A stretch of 64,000 bases of DNA from Brachionus plicatilis. Lineage: Eukaryota > Rotifera > Eurotatoria > Ploima > Brachionidae. The position numbers and the translations under genes are program-made. The notes below the pieces were generated by a model. The model made no database searches and was not told the DNA's origin. It was given only the letters and a program-made list of their open reading frames with translations. The stretch covers positions 403,650 to 467,649 of the forward strand of contig QEOQ01000098.1 of the NCBI GenBank assembly GCA_010279815.1, read 5' to 3'. The number at the start of each line of letters is the position of its first letter. Within the stretch, counting starts at the first letter, position 1. Shown piece after piece: positions 12,885 to 24,349 of the stretch.

Positions 12885-12962
12885 TTAAAGGAAAAATAAA
12901 TAAGAAAAGAATATGAAATTTTCTAAAAAATTCGATTTTTTCTTGACGATTTTAATTTTAAT

Positions 12963-13944
12963 GTAATTTTACGTAAAATCTGGTATATTTACGTAAGACC
13001 ACTGTAAAATTTAAATGCAAAAATTTTTATTTTTTTTCTAAGTAAAATTTATAATTTCATATCAATAGCTAAATCAGCAATTTTTAATTTTTAACTTGTT
13101 GAAAACTTAAATTTACTCATGCCAAAAAATTGAGAATAGCTGTTTTTTTGAATGACATTTTGGTCTAACAGAGTGACCCATGACAAAAACCAAAAAGAAG
13201 TTTAAGTAAAAAAACGTTTCCTTATTGATAACTAACCAAAAATTAATCAAATATAAAAAAATTTCAATTTTTTAACCCAAAATTGTTGGGAAAATTTATC
13301 GGAGATTATATTTTGAATCAATCAATAAATCCTCATTCTATTATCTTTTTAGGATAAAAGAGTAGTTTTGTATACATTTTAAGCTTTTTAGTTTTTTTTT
13401 TCAAGAGTAAGAATGATTAAGGATTAAATGTGTTAAATTTATAATAACTTTTGAAGATCTAGTTTATTCTTCAAAATTATGTAAATGAGAACAACGAACA
13501 AGCTATCTTACAACATTATCTTTCTAAGGTTTTTTATCTAGGATTTTTTTTGGATTTTTTTTTCGTCAGCTGTCATTATTTATAATCCAAATTTTTATTA
13601 TGACACTTGACAATTGGAACATTCATAAATTATCAAAAGGTTGTCATCAGACTTGTTTTTAAGTCAAAGTCATATCTTGATGGCCGCGTCATTCACATGA
13701 AATGGCATTTTTACCGTTCCATGCAATCATGATCGCTGTCACATCAATTTTGATCGACAGGAAGGTAATGAAATTAAAATTGAGATTTAAATTTAAAAGA
13801 AAAAGAAAATTTTTCTAATCTAGTTAAACTAAAATTTAATAAATTTTTATAAATTAAAATTTCGGACAAGTATTTTTGGGTGCTTCTAAGTTTAAAAAAT
13901 ATTTCATCCTCTAGAAATTTGACAGTACAAACTTAAATTTTCTT
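12963..13944. other. AT-rich intergenic DNA with short ACGTAAA motifs
   Basis: No gene seen. Near 12.965-13.01 kb there is a short run of TTTACGTAA-type sequence ending ACCACTGTAAA. It resembles the ends of the mariner-like repeats described at 19.1, 26.2 and 40.8 kb and a second fragment at about 14.86-14.95 kb. The rest is unstructured AT-rich sequence. Confidence 0.35.
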
Positions 13945-14655
13945 ACTGGGGTGAAGTTTTGACATGAGTTAAATAATTAAATGAATTAGTTATTTTTTTT
14001 ACTCATTTTTTTTAGTAACTCATTCTTTTCTGCTTCAATATTTTGATGGAAAGAAAGAATATGACCATAAAAATAAAAAATTGTTACTTTATTAATTAAT
14101 TAAAAAATGGCTTATTCTCTTTAAAATTTCTATAATTGCAACAAAAAATCCTAAATGAAACCCAAACTTAACTAAAAAACAATAATTGAAAAAAATTAAT
14201 TAAATAGCTTAAAAATATATTTAAGCCTTAAACCCATTGCTGATAAAATTACACACTGCTAAAAATGAATATTTAAAGCATTTTATTAATAATAATTTTA
14301 ACTTATGTTTTGTTTCAAAAAATAGTTTGGCTCAACTCGACAATGTTATAAATGACATGCTTAATGAGTATAAATCAAAAATATTCAATTAATTAATTAA
14401 CTTTTTTTTTGTAAAATTTTACTTAAATCCTTTTTTTTAATAAAAACTTAAATTGAACAATTGTTCTTTTTTTAAAAATACCAATGTGAAAATCACCTTT
14501 TTTTTTAATCCAAAAATTGAATTAAAATATAAAGTTAGAAAAAAAACTGATTCAAAATTGGGTGAAGAAAAAAAACTAATTCAAAATGGGGTGAAGTTTT
14601 GACATGAGTTAAAAACTGATTTTTTTTTCAACTCATGTCAAAACTTCACTCAAGT
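13945..14655. mobile_element. MITE, copy 1 of the ACTGGGGTGAAG family
   Basis: Starts ACTGGGGTGAAGTTTTGACA at 13945. It ends with the reverse complement of a close variant (AACTCATGTCAAAACTTCACTCAAGT) near 14655. A second copy of about 635 bp lies at 46103-46737. The interior is non-coding. A partial duplication of the terminal repeat lies inside the right end (about 14585-14610). Confidence 0.65.
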
Positions 14656-15600
14656 AATTTTCTTACGATTAAAAATAAAATTTTTTAAATGATTGAAAAA
14701 AAAAATTTCCCTCATAAAGCCAAATATTACCAAAAATCGGTTTATTTTTAACATTTGTCGATTTATCTGTTTGTTCGTATCGTAGCGTAAATTTGCGAAA
14801 TTTGGCGCAAAGTTATTAATTGCTACCAGAAAAAACTCAGACTAGTGACGCAAAAAATAGTAAGATTATGTAAGGTTACACTTTTTGGTAAAAAGGTGCT
14901 TTTTACGTAAAATTATCAAGAAAAGTCAGATTTTAGCACCACTGTAAATGAATAATTAAAAATTTTTTAAGAATTATTTAACAAATGTGGTTGGAAAATA
15001 AATTAAATTAAAATAAAAATGCCATTTAAATATTTGCATTAAATTAGAAGAAAATTTTATTTTTAAAATAAATTTATTCGGTTCACCAGATAAGAATATG
15101 ATTTTAAATTAAAATTCATAAATTCAATTTATTTAAACAAATATTTTATTAAATTGTAAATCAGAGTTATTACACTCAGAATTTTAAGCGACTGGGCCAA
15201 CTTTTTATGAGGAGGAGTTTTTTTTTAAATTTTTTTATTAACTAAAAAATTTAATTTTTCAAATTTTTAATTAATTAAATAATTAATAATATTCACAAAA
15301 AAGAAAGTTAATAGTAGATATTAAGTTTGAAGTGCTTTTTTGCCAAGAATAGAAAGAATTAAAATGTACGAACACCGAGTAAGAATTCGAGTAATAGTCA
15401 ATTGAATGAAGTGTGGCGACCAGAGTGTCCAATTTAAAGAGGATGTCAACTTCCATCCAAAACAAAGCGTTTGGAATAATAATCGAATCAGTTAATTTAC
15501 TCCTAAGTCTCTAAATTAGTTAAGATAAAATTTATTATTCAAAAATCGATTGATTTAATTTGATTGAAAAATTTACGAAAGATCAAAAATCCTAACAAAG
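14656..15600. other. Intergenic DNA downstream of the B56 gene
   Basis: Includes a mariner-like ACGTAAA fragment near 14.86-14.95 kb. A relatively GC-richer block at 15.28-15.47 kb lies just past the B56 stop codon and is probably its 3' UTR. No coding region supported. Confidence 0.35.
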
Positions 15601-18600
15601 CTATTTAGAAAATCGTTTAGAAATTGAGGACGATGCAGACGAATTATTGCTGCTCGACAACGAGGCTGCTTGGTTTTGTTGAGTTCTTTGCGTATGTCTC
15701 AAATTAAGGTCTTCCAATTTACGCCAAATTTCTTCATGCTCAACTTGCCGTTTCTCAATCCTTTGGAAAGAAAAAATTTAATTTTTACAAAAAAATTTAA
15801 AAAAGATTAAAAAAGTTATGTTTATTTTAAATTTTGGAAAACTCGAATTGTAAAAATGGCTCACGTTTGAATATAATCTTTGTATTTGTTTGATAAATCA
15901 TTGAACAAGTTGGGGTTCATGTTTTTGAATTGTTTGAGTAAATTGAGCACAAGTGTCACTATTGCTTGATTCCAATGCTCCTTTGAAACACGATAAATAT
16001 TAGGGAATATTATAGGAAGCACTCGGTCAATGTTCTCCTCGACCAAGTTCATAACCGCATCACTGTTGAACAACAGCAAACAACGCTCTGCTACCTTTAA
16101 AATAAATAAAATAATTTTTTTATTAAATAAATGTTTTATGATAAAAAAAATTATTAATAAAGAACTGAAAGATAAAAAATCGACTTTCAAAAAATTAAAA
16201 AAAAATTAATTAATCCACCTGACATGAAATTTTTTTTAAATAATAAATAGGAAAATTTCTATTCTAATTTCATAATTGAAGCTTAAAATTTTTAAAATGT
16301 CCAGATTTAAAATAGCTAAGATGGTTCTTTGACTAATTATTTATTTGATGTATAATTCAAATTCAGCTATCACCATTTTTAACTTAAATATTTTAGTGTC
16401 CAGATGTCATCTATTTAACAATATGTAAATTTGTATTCATAAATTATTTATTAGCTAAATAAATTACATTTTAAGAATTGTGAAAAATAGTTAAATTTAA
16501 TTAAAAATTTTCCTATTTTATTAAAAATTTGTACTAATAATATTTCTTTAAAATAAAAAATCAAATTTTTTTTTTTTTAAAGTAAGAAGTTATTTATTGC
16601 TAAGAAAAATAATCATTTATTTATTGAAAAATTATTAAAAAATTATTTATATATTTTAATTTCATTTTGGTATATCTCACACAATTTTTATAGAAATTTA
16701 ATTCAATTTTTTAATAAGAAAGTTAATGAGAGTTTTTATTATTTCATTTAATAAGAAATAGTTTTAATTACTATGGCAAACATGTGAATGGGGAATTTAT
16801 TCGTTTAAATGACTGAAACTGTTAACCCATGAAATTTATTAAATTTTTGTTTTTTTTCTTTTATTTCTGAAAGAATATTTGAAACTTGGTTTTTTTTTTG
16901 ATACCAACTGTGAATTAAATTAAGCAACTAATTTAAACAATTTGGTCTGTTAAAGAAAATTTCAGAAAATATTTGTTTTTCACTTGAAAAAAAAATTTAT
17001 ACCTTATATAAATAAGACTTTAATTTACTCTCATTTAATAAAATACTGTCGTCTAGGTAAACTTCTTGAACGTAAAATTTATTCAGGAATAAACAGTTTT
17101 TTCGGAAAAAAACTCGCCTAATATTTAAGACAATATATAACCTATATAAGTTTTTAATTAGATTTATCTTAGAAAATTCTTTTCCATGCAACTTTCTTTC
17201 AGAAACTAAAATCAAAAGATAAGAAATAATTCAACATTCTTAAGGGGGTTAAAATATAATTTTTTTGGCTTTCCGCTACCAATGATTGCACCAAAATTAT
17301 TAGTTGTATCCTTTTAGTTTTAAAAATCTAATGATCTAGTATTAAATATTTAATTATTAATATACAGATTTTTAAAGCTATTTTTCTAAGCTTCAAATGC
17401 TTTAAAAAATTTTGGGGTATCTATTTTGATCGTACTTTAAATAATTAATATTTAAAAATTATAAAATTCCAAATTCCTTCTTTGTTATACACAACCACTA
17501 ACAATTCAATTATTTGACTAATCTTAATTTTTTAAAGTTAAAGTAAAAGCCAGAATTTTTTTTCTTTCACATTGCAATTCTTTAATATGTAAATACCACA
17601 GTATTTTTATTCTTTTTAAATTTTTGGTCACAATTTATGTACTTAAAAGTCAAAAGTTAAAAAAAAGTAAGCTCAACAATTTGTTCAGAATTTTGTCCGG
17701 TTTTTAACCCCCCTAAAAATTGGCTTCTCTAATGTTTTCATATATGCAGAATTAAAATTTGTGTTCAAAAAAAGTCAAATTCAGATTGTTCTGGACTGAA
17801 TCATTCTGTTCCTGGTGCTAAGACTGGTGGAAGAATAAAAAGCAAATAAAAAACTATTTACCCTTTTTACCTAAGCCATAAAACATTTAGTAGTGTATAA
17901 ATGCAGCATACCGCCAATTTGTCAAATAAGTTTTTTTTAGATAAATTATTTTTGCATATTTTTAAGCAACTAAATTTTTTTATATCTAATTTTAATTTTG
18001 ATATTTTTCTATTTTATAACTTATTTAATTTAACTTCATTTTTATTTGAGATTTTTTTTAATCTAAAGGAGCTATAGCTCAATACAGACTTACAAATAAA
18101 TAATAATAATAAATAATTATTATTCATTAACTTGCAAATAGAGCTAAAAAGAAAAAATTCTATTTACCTGAAAGTGTGACGAACACAAACATCTGGAAAT
18201 TTGTTTGAACAAAGAATCCATAATATTTTTGAAGTGGTCAGGCTCAATCATATCCAAAATTTCCTCCAGCTCATTGAGGAACATGACTTCCTTGAAGCTG
18301 CACGTTTTGGGCCAATACTTGAGCAGGCCTTGAATGACCGGCTCGGCCAAAGTCGGGTCCTTTTCAATAAATTGAACCACACAATAGGCCAGCTGCAAAA
18401 AATCAGTTAGATTTAAATTTTTTTTTCACAGAAAGTGATTCAGAGTTGGTCAAAAGTCAAAGTCCAATGTAAAAATGGTGAAAAATCAAACATTAAATTG
18501 AAGATTTAGTTTTTGATTATAAATCAGAGTTTTAGAAAAAAAATCAATTTGACTATTTATTCTTTGTTTATTTTTCAATTCGATATTTTTTTCTTTCTCT

Positions 18601-21600
18601 ATTTTTTTTCCAGATTAATTCGATATTTTTATTTTCGACATTTTTTTTTCTATATTTTCTATATTTCTATATTATCCATTCTATATCTTTCTTATATCTT
18701 AAATTTATAAAAAAAATAAAAATTATTTTTTTTTAAATTTTAGAGAAAAAAAAATGTTAAAATTTATTTTTGAAAAAATATCACTCATATCATTCGATTC
18801 CTCTCTTCGAGTTCTTCATGTTAACATATTTTTTAAAGAAAATATCTTTTAAAATGAAGGTGATATAGCAGTTATTCAAATTTGGCCAGCCTATCAACAC
18901 ATAACCCTTTTAGACGTCGTTACCAGAGTTGTTTCAGAGTCCCAAAATAAAGTCCAAGTCCAGACTTCAGATCATGTTAAGCAATGAAAAATAAGTGGAA
19001 AAAATGCTTTGACAGTAGTTGAGAATAAGGTGGAAATTTTCGTGATCTTTCGTTAAATATTATTTTCCTAGAATAATTACTCTGCAAACGGTAGTGATTT
19101 GATAAAAGGATCCATGGTAATTTAACGTAATTTTACGCGAAAATACGTAAATTTACGTAGAACAAGAATTGTAAAAAATGGTAATTAAACTAAATTTTAC
19201 GTAAATAGAAGTAAATTTTAGTAAGATTATTATAATTTTTACGATGAATTATGTAAAATACAAAAATGACAAAAAAATCTCAAATTTTGCTGCTTTTTAT
19301 AAAATTTTGTTAAAAAATACGATTTTGATTTTCTTCTTAATTTAATTTTTTACAGGTAAATTTTGGTAAAAAAGAAAAAAATCTTAAAAACAATAAAATT
19401 TGTAACATAACACTTTTATTTATTGAAATTTTTAAAATTCAATTAATAGCCTGACCAATCACCATCCTTTTGACTAATAATCTCAATTACCTTTTTAATA
19501 TATTAATTAATATGTTAATGATACTTTCTAACTTTTTTTATGTGGTTAATATATTTCATGCATTTATCAGGTGTGAGAGTTTTTTGAAATTCAAAAATAC
19601 ATTTTAAAACATCATCTTTTTGGTTCTTTATCGATGATGAAATTTTTCATTTCATGCCATACCATCTCTAATTATTCAACATGATAATTTTACGCTGAAA
19701 TCGCCTCCAACTTCACCAGATTTAAAACCCATAGAGATGGTATGGTAAATTTACCATGAATTCTTTTATCAAATCACTACTGTAAATGAAAAAACAGAAA
19801 AATTTATTAGATTAATTCGTAAAACTGGAAAAAATGTGAGTGCTTCTTGTAACTTCTTGCAAGATTGATACAATTTATTATTTTAAAATACTTTAATAAT
19901 TTTCAAGTCATAATATTCATCTAGAAAAAAATTTAAAAGTTTTTGGACTTTTTAAAAAAAGTCTGGACTTGGACTTGACTTGAAATTAGAATATAAATCA
20001 ACAAATTTCTTTGCTGGTAGAAAGAAATATGGGCCATCATTTTTCATAGAATTGATTCAAATAAAATCTTTAATTTTATTTAAGTTTTTTTTTTAGAGTT
20101 AATATGATTAGGCATAACTGACTTTGAAAGGCCACGGGTTTTTTTAAGTTTTTTTTTTAATAAAGAATAGAAACTTTTGGAAAAAAAACTAAAACTTGAA
20201 AATTTTTTTATTCTTCAAAATGAAATTGCATAAAATTTATGATTTTGATGTTTTTTTTTAAAAATTATTATAGTTTAATGTCAACAAAAAAATATATATA
20301 AAAGCCCAAAGTGGGTTTAAAAACAACTTTCATTTTTGGTTTATTTGACACATCTAAAATAATAATTACTTACAAATTTGATTTAAAAATATATAACATA
20401 ATATTTTTAACATAAAATAAAACTTTGGTATAGTGAATTTCAAAAACAAATTAATTCTCCATTTTTTAATAAATTAAAATTAAAGTTAATAAAAAAATAT
20501 TAGAAAAAATACTGTAATATAATACAACATACTTTGCTGCACCTTTTTTAAGTTAAATAATTGTTCTCATGTAAAAAATGACCAAAAAACGAATCAATAA
20601 GATTTATATAGATTATTGATTTGATTTCTTTAAAAATAAAGAAAATGAAAATTTTGTTTTAGGTAAAAAAGGTTATGTTGCAGTATTTTTTATAATATTT
20701 TTTATCAACATAAATAAAAAAAATTACCTATTTTTTTTTGTAAAACCATTAGGACAAAAAAACCTTTTTTTTAACATTTTTGCGTTACACTTCTCACAAC
20801 CTATTTGAATGCTAGAGCTTGACGAATTTCCAGAATTGGAAATTAAGTAAATGTATATGTGCATTTTACTTAAAAAATTATTTTTGTAAGCACATAATAG
20901 GTTGTCCTTATAGATTGAAATTAATGAATTTTGATAAGATAGGTCTGGATATTCTTATAAGCAACAAGCGCAAAAGAGGAGCTCCTAACAAAACAAAATT
21001 TGCACTCGAATTTCAACCATCTGAGTTAGTCAAACAAAAAAATTGGCATTGAATCACTCGAAGACGATGACAAAGAAGTTGATGTTGTCGAAACGACGAG
21101 CAATTATGGAGAAAACAAATAAAAAGCTCAAGCATTCAAATAAGTTGTGAGAAGTGTAACGCAAAAATGTTGAAAAAAAAGTTTTTATTGTCCAAACGGT
21201 TGTACAAAAAAAAAGGTAATTTTTTTTATTTTTTTTATGTAATTTTTTTTAACTAAATAGTGAATAAAATTAAAATAAAGTTATAATTCAATTGAATTAG
21301 TGTTTTTTCATCTTTTTTTGTTATATTTGTTTATTTTTTGTGTTCTTTTTCTGAAATAAATATTATAAACTGTATTAGTTAATTGTGTATTGATTTTGTT
21401 ATTTTTTTACTAAATTAGTGAAGATTTTTACTGGATTTGTGGATAGATATTATTTATGCTCGTAGATATTTCAAGATATTTTAGGAAAAAAAAACCATTG
21501 TGAAGTTTTGTTCAATAAGTTCAAGAAAAAAGTTCTAAATTAAAATTTTTCGATGAATAAAAAAAATTTGCTCCTGTAAAATATATAACAAAATTTGTTA

Positions 21601-23669
21601 CACCAAGTAGCCTTGAAAATAAATTCTGAAAGTCTTCTTTTAATTACTAATTCATTCAGTTTTTTTGGAAAATCAATAATTGGTTAATTGAATTTTTTTT
21701 TTTGATTTTTTTTGAGCAAGTCCTGTAAAATTTTTTGTTACATCATGTGCTAAATTTTTATTTTATCACTTCATTCAAAATATATACGAATTTAATATTT
21801 TGAACATGTTAATTTTATTCCTTTCTATTTTCTAAATTTTGTAATTTTTAATTCGAGCACACGATAGCAATTTTGGCTTTTTAAAAAAAAATAAATTTAC
21901 CAAATATTCTTTTATCTATAACGAATTTTTTTTTAAGATTCAATTTCAAGCAAGTTGTTGAAAGGGAGGACTAAGTTCCATTCCAAACAACCTGGGATTC
22001 CATCCCAAACAATATTTTAAATAAATAAACCTTTTCAACACAAAAAAATAACCGTTCAACACAATTTCAAAACACTCAGCACAAAATGATTTCTTCTCAA
22101 CACAAAAATTAAAGGCTTGATGAGAAAATTTAAAAAAAATTTATTGAAACTGTTTTAAAGTTGAGCTTAACAGTAAGAAATGTTCTTGCAAGTTTTTCAC
22201 TAAATTAGAATATTGTGCACATTTATTGGCATTAAAAGAATTTAAAAAAAAAAGGTTCAATTTGTCAATAAACCTAAAAGAGGTAGAGCAAAAAATGCGG
22301 GAAAATGGTTTTCTAGAGACTAATTTTTTTAATTTCTTTTCTTAAAGCTTCGAAATTTTCTTCATTTACCTAACTTCCATTAAATTAAATTTAAAATTGA
22401 AAAAAAATTAATTTAATTTTTAATTTTTAATAATGAAATCGAATTGTGTTGAATGTTTTTTTCATTGTGCTAATCAGAAATTGATTGTGCTGAAATAATA
22501 TTCCCATAAATAAATAAAATTTTGAACTGAACTTTTTGAACAAAACTTCACAATGCTGAAAGTAAAAAATAAAAGTGAAAGTTAAGACTAAATGACTTTT
22601 GACCGAGCCTGAATTGATTTCGACTTACCTGAGGATGAAAGGTTTGTAGCGAGTGAGCCTTGTGCAAAGGTATAAGAACACGCTGCAAAAACAACTTGTG
22701 CTCTTCCTTGAGCGGTATGGCAAAGCCGTTTATGATGCTGCCGAGTATTTCGAGCAGCTCGGCAATGCCGTTAAATTTCTCCACTTCATAGATAAACCTC
22801 AAAAAAATGTTGTTTATTTGTTTGCGTATGAAGGCTCTGAGGCCCAAAAATTTGCCGTATATCCTGTGCAGTATGGTCTTGAGGAGGTCGCGTTCCCTCG
22901 GGTCCTCGCTGTCGAACAGCTCCAGGATAGATGAGACAAATCTCTGGTCGATGTACTTTTTGCCGGTGTTGGGCTGAAAATCGGGCGATTCAAGAAAGCG
23001 CAAAAAAAATTCGTACACGACTTGCAAGTGGGGCCACGAGGCCTCGTAGTAGGGCTCGTCCTCGTCCTGGTCGGCCGCCTCGCCCGCCCTGTCCAGCGAG
23101 GAGGCGGGCAAAGTGCGAAATATGTTGTACGAGACCATGGTTATTATTTCGGGATAGACCGGCTCGGACAGACAACTCTTGGTCACACTTATGTAGTCCA
23201 CGATCTCGTTCAAACAGGCGCGCTTTATCTCCTTTGACTTGAGGTCGGTAACCGGGTCCATAAAGTCGAACACGACCGAACACTGCTTCAGCTTTTTTAT
23301 GAACAGCTCCTGCTGGTCGCCGGCCGGCGCGTCCTTGATCGCCGGCAGCGGCTCCAGCTCTTTGTTCATGCTGTTGATGAATCTGGACGAGCCCTGCTGT
23401 CTCTTGATCTTCTTTGTTTTGATCATTTGGCGCTGCGTGAACGGGTCTATGGGCCGCTGGGACGAGTCGGCCGGGTGCAGCAGACTGCTCGGGCTGGGCG
23501 GCGACAGTGTGTTGGATGTAGACGGCGATGTGGGCATCATTATTCGATCAGTGGGTTCGTGTGGCTGGTGGTGGTCAGCGTCTGTCTTGGCCGATACCGA
23601 CGAGTGTACCGATTTTTTATGATCAAATAATTTCTTGAATAGATTTATTTTTTCAATTTTTGAAGACAA
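15601..23669 (-). CDS. PPP2R5: PP2A regulatory subunit B56 (B' family), divergent
   Basis: B56 subunits wrap around the PP2A core and select substrates through short linear motifs. Exons: 23669-22629 (residues 1-347), 18392-18168 (348-422), 16094-15865 and 15760-15601. All junctions are GT/AG, and the total of 1,656 nt is exactly in frame for 551 residues. Residues 1 to about 120 are a low-complexity Ser/Pro/Asp-rich leader. The HEAT-repeat body starts near [18 protein letters not shown] and keeps [69 protein letters not shown] and LKYWPKT. It diverges after the exon 2/3 junction: [18 protein letters not shown] replaces the highly conserved VAERALYYWNNEYI of other B56 proteins. The C-terminus is Ser-rich. 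Much of exon 1 is strikingly GC-rich against the AT-rich surroundings. Intron 1 (4.2 kb) and intron 2 (2.1 kb) are full of transposon remnants; intron 3 is 104 bp. Confidence 0.93.
17960..18130 (+). repeat. LINE 3' end in B56 intron 2
   Basis: A T-rich tract leads to GGAGCTATAGCTC, a stem-loop, then AATACAGACTTACAAATAAA and an AATAATAAT microsatellite tail. It has the same terminal architecture as the copy near 10.70 kb. Only the extreme 3' end is present, as expected for a heavily 5'-truncated insertion. Confidence 0.5.
19089..19782. mobile_element. Tc1/mariner-like deletion derivative in B56 intron 1
   Basis: Inverted ends share GTAGTGATTTGATAAAAG at 19091 and, reversed, near 19781. Inside the left end are repeats built on TTTACGTAA. 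The right half holds broken transposase sequence (see 19440-19744). The exact ends and the expected TA duplication are not clear. Confidence 0.6.
19440..19744 (-). pseudogene. Tc1/mariner transposase C-terminal remnant
   Basis: The minus strand from about 19675 to 19445 reads, with frameshifts and stops, [18 protein letters not shown], then a region with [15 protein letters not shown], then [12 protein letters not shown]. This follows the order of the end of mariner-type transposases: the tryptophan after the last catalytic Asp, a helix, and the closing GGW-like motif. Just to the right, on the plus strand (19703-19744), a separate piece reads [14 protein letters not shown], the SPDLNPIE block around the third catalytic residue. 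The two pieces face each other, so an inversion or two nested copies is involved. Confidence 0.6.
20735..21240 (+). mobile_element. MULE-like TIR fragment element in B56 intron 1
   Basis: About 90 bp of inverted repeat brackets a short coding remnant. The left arm contains TTTTTGCGTTACACTTCTCA near 20778-20797 and the reverse complement is near 21150-21170. The interior encodes a SWIM-type zinc finger on the plus strand. Related sequence in the opposite orientation lies at 24.35-25.07 kb. Confidence 0.55.
20819..21052 (+). pseudogene. MULE transposase SWIM-domain remnant
   Basis: A 77-residue frame with [17 protein letters not shown], a SWIM zinc finger (C-x-C-x(n)-C-x-H), followed by [17 protein letters not shown], the basic tail seen at the C-terminus of many MULE transposases. 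The upstream catalytic domain is missing and the frame has no natural ATG (it opens on a non-ATG codon next to the inverted repeat). I read it as an internal-deletion product, not a host gene. Confidence 0.6.
22034..22508 (+). repeat. Interspersed repeat with CAACACAA/CAGCACAA motifs, copy 1
   Basis: Starts with a cluster of TTCAACACAA-type motifs and ends with their reverse complements (TTGTGTTGAA, TTGTGCTGAA). The middle is unique and shared with a second copy in the opposite orientation at 45267-45918. It lies in B56 intron 1, just past the first exon. Non-coding; the class is not recognised. Confidence 0.6.
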
Positions 23670-23705
23670 TTGACGAACGATTTAGGAAAAGGCGGCAAAC
23701 AAGTA

Positions 23706-23726
23706 GAGAGAGAGAGAAAGAGAAAA
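23706..23726 (-). promoter_or_regulatory. GA/CT tract upstream of B56 start
   Basis: A (GA)n-rich run lies about 40 bp upstream of the B56 ATG; on the gene strand it is a CT tract. Such tracts are common in 5' UTRs or promoters of animal genes. A role here is inference from position only. Confidence 0.25.
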
Positions 23727-23729
23727 GCG

Positions 23730-24349
23730 TTGGTTGTTGTCAACTTTATTGTGGGTTGAGGTGAAGGTGATGAAAATTGGTTGGAAAATAAATTATTTTC
23801 GTTGTTTGTTTTGTGAGCTATAAAATGGGCAAGCAATCATGCATATTCCACTCAATTGACAATGTTTTTTTTTTTTGTTTTTTTTTTTAAGATTTATTAT
23901 TATCTAAATGAAAAATATTTTTAATTCTTTTTTTTTTTTTTGGTTTGACTTTTAATGTCTGGATTTAGGACAAGCGTTGAGTGTTGCTCAATTATGTTCG
24001 AGTGTACGTGTGGGACATTGACTAGCAGCTATTGCTTATTTTGATTGACTATGTACTCACGGCAAATCTAAGCAAACACTCGGCTAGAAATATAATGAGA
24101 AAATATTTTTATATTTTCTAACGCCATCATTATTTTTTTCTTCCAAATATTATTATTTTTTTGTAAATGCTCGCATTTAACACGGCAACGGCACACACAC
24201 ACAAAAATGCACACATTATGAACACATTGGCGCTTTTTTGTCTTCTCGCGCATAATTTTTGTACGCGTCTAAAATCACAAATTTAACTTAACTTTTTCAC
24301 TTGCACTTGAATTTTTTTTCTGCTCGCAAAAAAAAGAGCATAAATAATA
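23730..24349. other. Upstream region of the B56 gene
   Basis: No coding sequence recognised. Contains poly-T runs, a short (CA)n near 24.19-24.20 kb and a somewhat GC-richer stretch around 23.95-24.30 kb. The promoter and 5' UTR of the minus-strand B56 gene should lie here. Confidence 0.3.

Larger units (their letters stand above)
11973..12962. mobile_element. Long palindromic repeat, split by a piggyBac insertion
   Basis: The sequence from about 11973 to 12120 reappears as its reverse complement from about 12235 to 12299 plus 12885-12962. The two stretches share TTAAAATCGTCAAGAAAAAA and the surrounding sequence. If the piggyBac insert at 12300-12884 is removed, the arms pair almost end to end around a centre near 12.13-12.23 kb. 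It looks like a foldback or MITE element of about 400 bp. Terminal duplications were not identified. Confidence 0.6.

Noticed and set aside
15283..15465. 60-residue minus-strand frame just past the B56 stop codon
   Set aside because: Better explained as the B56 3' UTR; no homology recognised.
22653..23630. Several overlapping open frames on both strands opposite and within the B56 first exon
   Set aside because: They are shadows of a GC-rich coding exon; none has family features, while the minus-strand B56 frame is clearly real.
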